Shown here: in pieces, positions 33,109-41,682 of the stretch
Layout of the letters: each line of letters opens with the position of its first letter
Numbering within the stretch: position 1 is the stretch's first letter
Source of the DNA: Myxococcales bacterium
GTDB lineage: Bacteria > Myxococcota_A > Polyangia > Polyangiales > Ga0077539
Reading direction: 5' to 3'
DNA length: 64,000 bases
Assembly: GCA_016793325.1 (NCBI GenBank)
Contig: JAEUKI010000035.1
Coordinates: 42,697-106,696 of the forward strand
Program-made: the position numbers and the translations under genes
Notes under the pieces: generated by a model
The model's database searches: none
What the model saw: the letters and a program-made list of their open reading frames with translations, nothing else
What the model was told of the DNA's origin: nothing

Positions 33109-34512
33109 GTGGCGCAACACCCATCGACCGCACCGGAGGCTCGCTGTTCGCGGCGCGCGGCGCTCTCGCTCGGAGCGCTCGCTGGGTGTCACACCGTCAC
33201 GCCGACGTCGCTGATCCTCCCGAGGCACTGCCCCGAGCCCTCGCGGCTCGAGCGAGAGAAGATCACGTCGCTGCCGTACGAGAAGGACTCGTTTCCGATG
33301 GGCGCGATGGCGGGGGACGTGGCCCACGATCGCGCGGTGTGTTGGACGCGGTTCGTCCCGCGCGCGCGCGCGTCGACGCACGGGCTCGCGCTCGTCGTGC
33401 TCGAGATGAACGGTGATTCATCGCGCGTCGCGTTCGAGGGCCCGGTGGCGGTCGACGACGCGGGGTTCGTCGCGCACACGGTCGAGCGGCTCGCGCCCGG
33501 CCAGCGCTATCGCTACGCGTTCGTCCGCACCGAGCGCGGGGTCCCCGTCGCGCGCGGCGCCGCGGGGCGCTTTCGCGCTGCGGTTCACCCCGACTCGACC
33601 GAGCCCCTCTCCTTCGGGGGAACGTCCTGCACCAGCGCCCAATTCGGCCACGAGTTCGACACCCTGCGACGCGCGGCGCTGTGCGGCGAGCTCGACTTCT
33701 TCTTGCACGCGGGCGATCACGTGTACGCCGACGAAGCCCACACGCTCGACGAGTATCGCGCGGTGTACGAGCGCACGTTCGCGCGGACGGGGCTGCGCTC
33801 GCTCCACGAGAGCACGAGCCTCTATGTGTGCTGGGACGACCACGAAGTGCAGAACAACTGGGAGGGCGAGACCGTCGACCAAGAGCGGTTGCGCGCGGCG
33901 CGAAGGGCCTTCTTCGAGCACCACGCGTGGAGCGGAGGTTGGCAGCGACCGAGGCGCTTGTACGAGCGATTTCGCTGGGGACGCACCGTGGAGCTCTTCA
34001 TGCTCGACGCGCGCGGAGAGCGCCGACCGAGCACGCGACGAGGCCCCGACGCGCAGTACCTCTCGAACGAACAGCTCCAGTGGCTCATCGAGGGCGTGCG
34101 GAGCTCGCCCGCCCGCTTCAAGTGCGTGCTCAACTCCGTGCCCATCACGCGCTTCGGGGGGCTCTTCGCGCTGGCCGAGTCCGACCGATGGCAGGGCTAT
34201 CCCGCGCAGCGAGCGCGGCTGTTGCGAGCGCTCGAAGGCGTGCGGGGACTGTGGTTTTTGTCTGGTGATTTTCACTTCGGGAGCTTCGGCTACGTCGAGC
34301 CTCGCGGCCCGCACGCGCGGACGATCGAAGTGCTGATGGGCCCCGGAGGACAGATCCCCAACCCCATCGCGAGCACCGTCGAGCCACCACAATTCGAGTT
34401 TGCGACGAGCGAGTCGAACTGGGTTCGCTTCGACGCCGACGCGCAGCGCGGCGCGATGCGCGCGACGTTCTTCAACGAGTCCGGAAGAGAGCTCTGGTCG
34501 AAGCTCGCGTGA
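33109..34512 (+). CDS. PhoD-like alkaline phosphatase/phosphodiesterase, Tat lipoprotein
   Basis: A 467-residue protein. The GTG at 33109 is chosen since upstream codons would overlap the divergent gene; it gives a twin-arginine signal with lipobox (CSRRAALSLGALAGC). An Fn3-like PhoD N-domain (about 50-140) precedes the metallophosphatase core: LHAGDHVYADEAHTLDEYRA, YVCWDDHEVQNNW, ELFMLDARGERRPS and FLSGDFHFGSFG. These provide the Fe/Ca ligands of the PhoD family. It should hydrolyse phosphate mono- or diesters outside the cytoplasm, after folding and export by Tat. No pho regulon site is visible. Confidence 0.88.
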   Translation: MAQHPSTAPEARCSRRAALSLGALAGCHTVTPTSLILPRHCPEPSRLEREKITSLPYEKDSFPMGAMAGDVAHDRAVCWTRFVPRARASTHGLALVVLEMNGDSSRVAFEGPVAVDDAGFVAHTVERLAPGQRYRYAFVRTERGVPVARGAAGRFRAAVHPDSTEPLSFGGTSCTSAQFGHEFDTLRRAALCGELDFFLHAGDHVYADEAHTLDEYRAVYERTFARTGLRSLHESTSLYVCWDDHEVQNNWEGETVDQERLRAARRAFFEHHAWSGGWQRPRRLYERFRWGRTVELFMLDARGERRPSTRRGPDAQYLSNEQLQWLIEGVRSSPARFKCVLNSVPITRFGGLFALAESDRWQGYPAQRARLLRALEGVRGLWFLSGDFHFGSFGYVEPRGPHARTIEVLMGPGGQIPNPIASTVEPPQFEFATSESNWVRFDADAQRGAMRATFFNESGRELWSKLA

Positions 34513-34519
34513 GCGTCGA

Positions 34520-35125
34520 TCAGTACTCGGGGCCGCGGCTGTCGCGGAGCACCTCGGCCGCGCGGGGCCAGGTGGCTTGTGTAGCGTCGCCGTTCCAGTG
34601 CGTGACGCGGCTGCCGCCGCGGGAGACTTCGCGCACCGAGTTGATCGCCTCTTGGTGCGGCGCCGTGTGAACCCACGCGAACATCGACGCCTCGTCGCGC
34701 CAGACCGTGAGCGTCCTGCCCGTCGCGCAGCGCTGCGAGCCTCCAAACGACACCGCCACGAGCCCCGGCGCGGTCGCCAGCGTCGGCATGATCCCGCCCA
34801 TCAACGCTTGAAATCGTTGCCGCGCCGCGAGCGTCGCGAGCGAGCGGATCCGCGTCGTGCTGAGCACGTACGAGCCCGGCGCGAGTCGCCCCGACGCGTC
34901 GACGCCCGAGCCCTGCAGCGGCTCGCCCGCGAAGTCCGGCTCGAGCCCGCCCGTCTCGCACGAGGGGTCCTCGGTCGACGCGTCGGCTACGATCGCAGCG
35001 TCGTTCGAACGCGCATCACCAGCGCCCGCTGCGTCGCCTGCGTCGCCGTTGGCCGGCGCGACGCCGCACGCCGCGAGGGCCGCGGCCACGAGGGGGATCG
35101 ATACGTATTTCATATTGTTTTTCAT
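34520..35125 (-). CDS. lipoprotein with ABM-like ferredoxin-fold domain
   Basis: A 201-residue predicted lipoprotein (lipobox LAAC) with an Asp/Ala-rich spacer to about residue 55. The domain at about 85-195 (YVLSTTRIRSLATLAARQRF, VAVSFGGSQRCATGRTLTVW, MFAWVHTAPHQEAINSV) looks like the ferredoxin-like fold of antibiotic-biosynthesis-monooxygenase/DUF3291 proteins. Such domains act as small oxygenases or heme-binding proteins, though an exported version is uncommon. The start region is AT-rich; two in-frame ATGs (35125, 35113) are possible and neither has a clear ribosome-binding site. Same strand as and 57 bp after the gene at 35183. Confidence 0.68.
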   Translation of the reverse strand: MKNNMKYVSIPLVAAALAACGVAPANGDAGDAAGAGDARSNDAAIVADASTEDPSCETGGLEPDFAGEPLQGSGVDASGRLAPGSYVLSTTRIRSLATLAARQRFQALMGGIMPTLATAPGLVAVSFGGSQRCATGRTLTVWRDEASMFAWVHTAPHQEAINSVREVSRGGSRVTHWNGDATQATWPRAAEVLRDSRGPEY

Positions 35126-35160
35126 CGGTGTATTTGTTTATTGGGGTGTGTTTTCGAAAC
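35105..35160 (-). promoter_or_regulatory. AT-rich leader before lipoprotein gene, possible promoter
   Basis: This is one of the few AT-rich stretches in the window. It spans the start codon and leader of the lipoprotein gene at 34520-35125. Such compositional dips often mark promoters in GC-rich genomes. No -35/-10 pair can be assigned with confidence. Confidence 0.3.
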
Positions 35161-35182
35161 GCAGAGCCGCGCGCTTCGTGGC

Positions 35183-35602
35183 TCAATGGCAGGGCCGCGC
35201 GCTCCCGAAGAGCAGCGACTCGAAGCGGCGATTCAGGCGCGGCGACTCGAAGCTCGGGGCCATCGCGTAGGCGGTCACGTCGACGCACTCGCCGAGCGCG
35301 CGACCGGCGCCGATCGTCGCGAGCCAGCGCTCCTGGCCAGGGCCCATCGCGACGCGCAGATACGCGTAGCTCCCGGCGACGAGGCGCTCGCGAACCGCGC
35401 CGCGCAAGTGTTCGGGCGGCGCGAGGGGACGCGCGAGCGAGCGAAGCGGGTTGCCAGCGACCGACGGGCGCGCTCGGGATCCAGCGTCGCCCGCGGACCG
35501 ACCGCGCGCGCTGAACGACAACGACACGGCGACGACGAGCCAAAACGCAAGCGTGGCGAGCGCGCGGCGCACGCGCGCCGTGCGAACCGAAGAACGAAGC
35601 AT
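35183..35602 (-). CDS. exported small protein with NrfJ-like OB-fold
   Basis: A 139-residue protein. The ATG at 35602 has a good GAGGAG ribosome-binding site eight bases upstream. A signal anchor (LATLAFWLVVAVSLSFSA) lies at about residues 15-33. The C-terminal 70 residues (AGSYAYLRVAMGPGQERWLA, GECVDVTAYAMAPSFESPRL, NRRFESLLFGSA) match the pattern of NrfJ-type domains (S-x-Y-T-Y ... WVA ... M-x-x-F-x-S-x-x-L-x-R-x-F-x-x-I-x-F). These are small OB-fold proteins of unclear function, often near multihaem cytochrome genes; no such neighbour is present here. Confidence 0.68.
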   Translation of the reverse strand: MLRSSVRTARVRRALATLAFWLVVAVSLSFSARGRSAGDAGSRARPSVAGNPLRSLARPLAPPEHLRGAVRERLVAGSYAYLRVAMGPGQERWLATIGAGRALGECVDVTAYAMAPSFESPRLNRRFESLLFGSARPCH

Positions 35603-35818
35603 CGGAGCACTCCTCGGAGATCGAGTGATGGGCGTCGCGGTGCGTGCATCGACCGCGGCGTCGCTGCCGAGAGCGCGAGGCGTGCTCGCCTGCCGTCTCG
35701 TTCAGCGCGTCGTAGTCTCCGGACGCGTCGGTGGTGTTCACGCGCCGAGACGATTCGTCGTACGCGTCGCTCGGCTCCCCTCCACAACGAGCACAAAGGT
35801 TCGTACGCTCCGCGCGCT

Positions 35819-37591
35819 GTGAGCGACCGTTCGATCCGCTACGAAGTCTCGTTCGACACAACTCGTCACCTCGTCCGCGTTCGCGCGACGATCGCGGGAC
35901 CGCTTCCCGAGCCGCTGACGCTGCAGATGCCCGCGTGGACGCCGGGGTCCTACCTCGTTCGCGAGTACGCTCGACACGTCGAGGGGCTGCGCGCCTCGGT
36001 CCGCGAGAAGCACTGCGCCGCGCGAAAGACCGCGAAGGACACGTGGATCGTCGCCCACGGCGGCGCGAGCGAGCTCGTCGTCGAGTACAGCGTCTACGCG
36101 CACGAGCTCACGGTTCGCACCAATCACGTGAGCGACACGCACGGGTACTTCAACGGCGCCGCGACGTTTCTGCGCCCCGTCGAACAAGGCGGCTTCGACT
36201 GGGACGCGCTGCCGATCGAGCTCGAGCTGCACAAGCCCGACCCCTCGTGGTCCATCGCGACGGGGCTGCCCCGCGCCGAAGGCCGCGGAGAAAACGTCTT
36301 TCGCGCGAAGGACTTCGATCAGCTCGTCGACTGCCCCGTCGACGTCGGCGTCCACGAGAGGCACGAGTTCGTCGTCGAGAACAAGCCGCACGCGATCGTG
36401 CTGTGGGGCTCTCCCAACCGATGCGACCGCGAGAAGCTCGTGCGCGACGTCACCAAGATCGTCCAGACCGAGTCGGCGATGTTCGGCGGGCTCCCGTACG
36501 ACAACTACCTGTTCTTGCTGCACCTCGCGCCCGGCGGCCGCGGAGGACTCGAGCACGAAAACAGCACCGCGCTCCTCGCGTCGCCCGACGCGTTCGACAC
36601 CGAGTCCGCGTACGACGATCTGCTGTCGCTCTTCGCGCACGAGTTTTTTCACCTGTGGCAGGTCAAGCGCACGCGCCCCTCGGGCCTGCGTCCGTACCGC
36701 TACGACCGAGAGAACTACACGCGGATGCTGTGGCTCTTCGAGGGAGGCACGAGCTACTACGACTGGCTCACGCTGCGTCGCGCGGGGCTCGTGAGCCCCA
36801 AGAAGTACCTCGAGCACCTCGCCGGAGAAATCGCACGGCTCGAAGACACGCCGGGCCGCTTCGCGCAGACCGTCGAAGAGGCGAGCTTCGACGCGTGGGT
36901 GAAGCTCTATCGCCCCGACGAACACTCGGTGAACAGCACGGTCTCGTACTACTTGAAGGGCGAGATCGTCTGCGCGCTCATCGACCTCGAGCTCCGCGCG
37001 CGAAGCAAGGGGAGCAAGTCGCTCGACGACGTGATCCAGTACGTGTGGCGCGAGTTCGGGTCGCACGCGAAGGGCATCCCCGAAGACGAAGTCGAGCGTG
37101 TATTCGCTGCGGCGACGGACATCGACTGCAGCGACCTGATCGACGCGATGGTGCGCAGCACGCAGCCGCTCGCGTACGACGAGCACCTCGCCAAAGTGGG
37201 CCTGACCCTCCGCGCCAAGGGCGCGCGCGGCGCGGCGCTCGGCGTTCGGACGCGCAGCGAAGGGGGCAAGGTCGTGCTCGCGAGCGTCCTTCGAGACTCC
37301 GCGGCAGAGCGCGCAGGGCTCAGCCCCGGCGACGAGCTGATCGCGATCGATGGAAGGCGCGTGGACGACGGCTCGCTTCGACGACGGCTCGACGCGCGCA
37401 AGCCAGGCGAGAGCGTCGAGGTGCTCTTCGCGCGACGCGAGTGGGTCAAGAGCGCGACGGTGATCCTCGCGGAGCCGGCCCCCGACGGGTACGAGATCCT
37501 CCCTGCGACCCACGCGTCCGACGCGAGCAAGGCGCTCGGCGCGGCGTGGCTCGGGCCCGAAGGCGCGGCGTTTTGGAGCGCAAAATCGTGA
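35819..37591 (+). CDS. M61-family glycyl-type metallo-aminopeptidase with PDZ domain
   Basis: A 590-residue enzyme starting at GTG 35819. The N-terminal beta domain has LTLQMPAWTPGSYLVREYAR (about residues 36-56), a strong M61 signature. The catalytic zinc motif HEFFH is at residues 274-278, and the third ligand region is RMLWLFEGGTSYYDW. A PDZ domain covers about 475-560 (LRDSAAERAGLSPGDELIAI). M61 peptidases cleave N-terminal glycine or alanine. No signal peptide is visible, so it is likely cytosolic. Its stop overlaps the thioesterase start (GTGA at 37588), implying coupled translation. Confidence 0.92.
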   Translation: MSDRSIRYEVSFDTTRHLVRVRATIAGPLPEPLTLQMPAWTPGSYLVREYARHVEGLRASVREKHCAARKTAKDTWIVAHGGASELVVEYSVYAHELTVRTNHVSDTHGYFNGAATFLRPVEQGGFDWDALPIELELHKPDPSWSIATGLPRAEGRGENVFRAKDFDQLVDCPVDVGVHERHEFVVENKPHAIVLWGSPNRCDREKLVRDVTKIVQTESAMFGGLPYDNYLFLLHLAPGGRGGLEHENSTALLASPDAFDTESAYDDLLSLFAHEFFHLWQVKRTRPSGLRPYRYDRENYTRMLWLFEGGTSYYDWLTLRRAGLVSPKKYLEHLAGEIARLEDTPGRFAQTVEEASFDAWVKLYRPDEHSVNSTVSYYLKGEIVCALIDLELRARSKGSKSLDDVIQYVWREFGSHAKGIPEDEVERVFAAATDIDCSDLIDAMVRSTQPLAYDEHLAKVGLTLRAKGARGAALGVRTRSEGGKVVLASVLRDSAAERAGLSPGDELIAIDGRRVDDGSLRRRLDARKPGESVEVLFARREWVKSATVILAEPAPDGYEILPATHASDASKALGAAWLGPEGAAFWSAKS

Positions 37592-38106
37592 GCGAAACGA
37601 AGCCAACCGACCGCGTCGCCCTGGGCTCGACGCCGACGCTCTCGGCCAAGGGGCCGTCGATCTCGAAGACGGTGCAGACGCACCTCGTGTTTCCCGAGCA
37701 CGCAAACGCGCTCGGAAAGGCGTTCGGCGGGCAAGTGATGGCGTGGATCGACCTCGTCGGAGGGATCTGCGCGATGCGGCACACAGGAGGCCTCGCGGTG
37801 ACCGCGAGCGTCGACGACCTGCAGTTCGAGCAGTCCCTCGCGATCGGCGACATCGCCGTGGTCGAGGCGCGCGTGAACGCGACGTTTCGAACGTCACTCG
37901 AAGTGGAGGTCAGCGTCTGGGGCGAATCGCTGCAGACCCGCGCGCGATGGCTCTGCGTGAACGCACGAATGACGTTCGTCGCGATCGACGAGCACGCCAA
38001 GCCGAGGTCGGTGCCGCCGCTCGTTCCCGAGAGCGACGATGACGTCGCGCGGATGAAGGCCGCGCAAGAGCGCCGCAACGAGCGCCTCGCGAAGCGCAAA
38101 CGATAG
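37588..38106 (+). CDS. acyl-CoA thioesterase (hotdog fold, YciA/BACH type)
   Basis: A 172-residue protein. The hotdog-domain signature HLVFPEHANALGKAFGGQVM followed by AWIDLVGGICAMRHTGG is that of acyl-CoA hydrolases, with SVDDLQFEQSLAIGDIAVV and the strand WLCVNARMTFVAIDE. It should hydrolyse acyl-CoA to free acid and CoA in the cytosol. The length and single hotdog fit the YciA-type hexameric group. A GTG start overlaps the M61 peptidase stop. The C-terminus is a charged helix (AAQERRNERLAKRKR). Confidence 0.9.
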   Translation: MSETKPTDRVALGSTPTLSAKGPSISKTVQTHLVFPEHANALGKAFGGQVMAWIDLVGGICAMRHTGGLAVTASVDDLQFEQSLAIGDIAVVEARVNATFRTSLEVEVSVWGESLQTRARWLCVNARMTFVAIDEHAKPRSVPPLVPESDDDVARMKAAQERRNERLAKRKR

Positions 38107-38115
38107 CCACCGCGC

Positions 38116-40071
38116 TCAGGGGATCGCGACGAGATGCACCGCGCTCGGGTCGACGAGGTCGCTCTCGGGCGCGCCGCACTGAGACCAACGGTTGCCGCCC
38201 CAACAGAACACACGGTCGTCGTTTGTGAGCGCGCAGAGCTGATCGAAGCCGCCGCCGATGCTCACGAAGAAGGGCGTCGGACCGGTGAAGCCCGAGACGG
38301 TCGAGCGCGCTCGGTCGGTCCCCGCGGAGATGCACGTGCGCGTGTACGAAGCGCCCGCGCAACGAATGGCGCCTGTGTCGCTGATCGAAAACACGGTGGG
38401 CCCGACCATGGCGACCGCTGTGTTTCCGCTGCCGAACGCGGGATGAATTTGTGGGTCCGGAAGGCTCACGTCGGTCCCTGCGACGGCGTCCACGAGGTGG
38501 CCTTCGTTGCTGCCCCAACAGGAGATCGATCCGTTGGCGAGCAGCGCGCACACGCTCGCGTGTTCGACGGCGATGCTCGATGCGTTGGTCACGGTCGGGA
38601 GCGCCGTTGGGCGGAGGATCAACTGCACCGCGCTGTCTGGCGGATCGCCCATGAGCCGACCGAAGCGCGCGCTCTGAACGCCTCCCCACACGAGCACGCC
38701 GCCCGAGGGCGTCACCGCGAAGCCTGCATTTCGAAAGGACACTTGCACGCGCGCGTTGGCGAGCGCCGCGATCGCGCCCTCGCTCGGAAACCGCACCGCG
38801 GGCATGTCCGCTCCGTCCGCGACAGCGCCGTCGAAGCGCGTCCCGAACGAGTGAACCTCGCCGTTGGACCAGTGAATGAAGTACGCGCCGTTGACCGTGC
38901 TCAACGCGGTGATGCGCGCGCTCGATGGAGCAGTCACCCCGCGCACACGGCTCGGCCGCGTCACGATCAGCCCTGGCTCCTCGGTGTTGAGCGTCCCCGA
39001 CGTGTAACCCCAGCAATACACCTCGTCGCCTGCGGTGAACCCGCAGGTGGTGCCTCGCCCCACGGTGATCCCCGCGAACCGGAGCGGCGCGCCTGCATCG
39101 GCCATCGGCGACGCGATCGGCGCTGGCGCGGCGATGCCGGTGCCTCCGCCGCCGTCGCGCGGAGCCGTTGCGAAACCACGGCCGAGCTGCCCCGATTGGT
39201 TGTCACCCCAGCAGAGCACTTCGCCGTTCGATCGTCTGCGAACGCACGTGTGATCGTAGCCCACCGCGAGATCGAGCGTCGGGCAGCGCCCACCGGGACA
39301 CCCCGAGCCACCGTCGCTGGCGACATCCACAATGTCGTTCGCGTCGCTCGCGTCGCTGCTGACGTCGCTCGCATCGCGAACGTCTCGTTCAGCGTCCGTC
39401 GCGATGTCCGTGGTCACCGCGTCGGGCGCATCGGACGCGTCGAAGTGCAGCGACGCGTCGGGACCGTTCGACACCATGCGCTCGGTTCCCGGAACGAACG
39501 GAACGAGTCGGTCGCTCGATACGCGCTCGGGCTCGCATCCGCGCTCGGTGCACACGAGGCCGCGCGTCGCGCAGTACGCGACGCCTCCGTTGCCGCACGC
39601 CTTCGGCAAGAACATGTTGAACGCCAGCGACCGGCCTGGCTGAAACGCAAGCAGCGCGCGACGCTCGAGCACCACGGTGTCGCTCGTTCCGGGAGCGAGC
39701 GCGCTCACCCGCACACGAACGAGCGAGCCCGCGGGACGCCCAGCGCGCTCGGTGATCACGAACGAGAGGGGAAGACAGTGCCGTCGCCCTTCTTCTCGGC
39801 AGCCCTGATCGGCGCGACCCGCGACCACAAATGGCTCGTCCTGCGGTACAGCGCCGTCCATGTCGGGACTCACCGCGACGCGAAGCTCTTGCGTCTCTGC
39901 GGGAATGCTCAGATCCGTGTCGATCACGACAAGGATCGACGTCGCCTCGCGGCGACACGAGGGGGCGAGCGTTGTGCATGCGCACAGCAGCGCGAGCGCC
40001 CCACGGTGGAGCCGGGTGCGCCTCGAGCGCCCCGCGTTGGTCCCAGAGAGCGACACGGCGTGACTGTTCAC
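38116..40071 (-). CDS. lipoprotein with seven RCC1-type repeats
   Basis: A 651-residue predicted lipoprotein, GTG start (40071), signal segment ALALLCACTTLAPSC. Residues about 45-190 form a beta domain with Cys pairs, followed by a long Asp/Ala/Ser/Val linker (about 200-265). From about residue 275 to the end I count seven RCC1-like units (GYDHTCVRRRSNGEVLCWGD, TTCGFTAGDEVYCWG, SVCALLANGSISCWGS and others), enough for a single seven-bladed propeller. Several blades keep the paired Cys of the large protein at 2963-6397; some have lost them. Probably displayed at the cell surface. Convergent with the thioesterase gene. Confidence 0.85.
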   Translation of the reverse strand: MNSHAVSLSGTNAGRSRRTRLHRGALALLCACTTLAPSCRREATSILVVIDTDLSIPAETQELRVAVSPDMDGAVPQDEPFVVAGRADQGCREEGRRHCLPLSFVITERAGRPAGSLVRVRVSALAPGTSDTVVLERRALLAFQPGRSLAFNMFLPKACGNGGVAYCATRGLVCTERGCEPERVSSDRLVPFVPGTERMVSNGPDASLHFDASDAPDAVTTDIATDAERDVRDASDVSSDASDANDIVDVASDGGSGCPGGRCPTLDLAVGYDHTCVRRRSNGEVLCWGDNQSGQLGRGFATAPRDGGGGTGIAAPAPIASPMADAGAPLRFAGITVGRGTTCGFTAGDEVYCWGYTSGTLNTEEPGLIVTRPSRVRGVTAPSSARITALSTVNGAYFIHWSNGEVHSFGTRFDGAVADGADMPAVRFPSEGAIAALANARVQVSFRNAGFAVTPSGGVLVWGGVQSARFGRLMGDPPDSAVQLILRPTALPTVTNASSIAVEHASVCALLANGSISCWGSNEGHLVDAVAGTDVSLPDPQIHPAFGSGNTAVAMVGPTVFSISDTGAIRCAGASYTRTCISAGTDRARSTVSGFTGPTPFFVSIGGGFDQLCALTNDDRVFCWGGNRWSQCGAPESDLVDPSAVHLVAIP

Positions 40072-40166
40072 CGAAACGCGCGAGACCGCAATCGCCTGAC
40101 AGTTGTCGTCGAAGAGTCAGAGCGCGTCGTTCGCTGCTATCTTCCTCCAGACAGCCCGCGGCTCCG

Positions 40167-41618
40167 ATGCCAATTCCAACGGACTCAGAGAGAATCGGCA
40201 CCACGATCGACGGCAAGTACCGCGTCGAATCGTTGCTCGGAAAGGGCGGGATGGGCACGGTCTTTCGCGCCGTTCACGCGTGGACTCGGAGGCCCGTCGC
40301 GCTCAAGGTCCTGCAGCCCCAGTACGCAGAGAACGACGCGGTCGTCCTGCGCTTTCTCCGCGAGGCTCGCGCAGCGGCGTCGTTCAGACACCCCAACGTC
40401 GTCGAAGTGCTCGACATGGGCCCGCTGCCCGAGGGCGGGGCTTACATGGCCCTCGCGTTTCTCGACGGAGAGCCCCTCTCGAGCCTGCTCGATCGACGAA
40501 AGACCCTCACGATCGAAGAGGCGTTGACCACGCTCGTTCCAGTGATGCGCGCGATCGCGATCGCGCATCAACGGGGGATCGTTCACCGGGACATCAAGCC
40601 CGACAATCTCTTTCTCGCGCGCAACGACGACGCGGCCGTCGTCCCGACGCTCCTCGATTTCGGCATCGCGAAGGTCCCGTCGGACTCGGTCCGCTCGACC
40701 ACCACGGGCGTGATCTTCGGAACGCCGCAGTACATGTCCCCCGAACAAGCGCGCGGCCTCTCGGACATCGACGGACGCGCGGATCAGTGGTCCTTCGCCG
40801 CGGTGTGGTTCGAGTGCCTCACGGGCGCGCCTCCGTTCGAAGGCGCCGTTCCCACGGCGATCATCGGAAGGATTCTGTCCGAGACCCCGAGGCCCCTCGT
40901 GTCGGTGCGGCCCGATGTTCCCGCGGGGTTCGCCGCAGCGATCGATCGAGCGCTCTCGCCAGACCGCGCGGCGCGCTTCGCGACCATGGACGAGTTCATC
41001 GCGGCCCTCATCGCGGCCGCGAGCGACGCAGGCGTCCACGTCGATCCGAACCTCACGGTCGCGCCGCGCATCGCGGACGCTCCCGAGCGCACAGACCACC
41101 ACCGCGCGGTCGAGAGCGCCGCGACGATCGCCGCGACGTCCGAGTCGTTTTCTGCCGAAAGACTCAGCGAAAATCCACAGTCGATCGCGGCTCGACGCTC
41201 TCCGCGCGCGCTCGTCCTGAGCGTCGTAGCGCTCTCGTCCGTCGTCGCCGTGGCGCTCGCAGCATCGCGGCCTCCCCCCAATCAAGCAACGACCCGCGGA
41301 CAGCCCGCGTCGATCGTCGCCGAAGACGCCGCGAACCGCGATCCGTCCACTGCCCCGTTGATCGTCGCTCCCCTGGCAGCCGCGAGCGACGCAGGAACCG
41401 CAACGCGCGAGGCGACGCAGAACCTTCCCGACGCAGCGCTGCCCTCCTCTGCGCGATCGAGCCGCGTCGCAACGGGACTGCGAAGCGCGGGCCACTCGGC
41501 AGAGACCGTCGCCGCGCATCGAACAGCGCCCCGCGCCGACGCAGGTCGCGCGCACGCAGCGCACGCAGACGCTCCGCAAAGCTCCACGCAGACGATCGGC
41601 GTCTCGGCCACGTGGTAA
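40167..41618 (+). CDS. Hanks-type Ser/Thr protein kinase with single TM segment
   Basis: A 483-residue receptor-like kinase. Intact catalytic elements: glycine loop GKGGMG (25-30), Lys47 in VALKVL, HRDIKPDN (140-147), DFG (Asp164) and SPEQ. One hydrophobic segment (ALVLSVVALSSVVAVALAA, about residues 349-368) precedes an Ala/Ser/Asp/His-rich extracytoplasmic tail without a recognised domain. It should phosphorylate Ser/Thr residues in cytosolic partners. The next gene, 64 bp downstream, encodes a TPR/PEGA envelope protein that could be its partner (inference). Confidence 0.92.
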   Translation: MPIPTDSERIGTTIDGKYRVESLLGKGGMGTVFRAVHAWTRRPVALKVLQPQYAENDAVVLRFLREARAAASFRHPNVVEVLDMGPLPEGGAYMALAFLDGEPLSSLLDRRKTLTIEEALTTLVPVMRAIAIAHQRGIVHRDIKPDNLFLARNDDAAVVPTLLDFGIAKVPSDSVRSTTTGVIFGTPQYMSPEQARGLSDIDGRADQWSFAAVWFECLTGAPPFEGAVPTAIIGRILSETPRPLVSVRPDVPAGFAAAIDRALSPDRAARFATMDEFIAALIAAASDAGVHVDPNLTVAPRIADAPERTDHHRAVESAATIAATSESFSAERLSENPQSIAARRSPRALVLSVVALSSVVAVALAASRPPPNQATTRGQPASIVAEDAANRDPSTAPLIVAPLAAASDAGTATREATQNLPDAALPSSARSSRVATGLRSAGHSAETVAAHRTAPRADAGRAHAAHADAPQSSTQTIGVSATW

Positions 41619-41682
41619 TCGTGAGGCTGTCGCGTTTTCTCGAAGCAGCGGCGGTGTGCCATGCTCCGTCGCGGATCGACCC

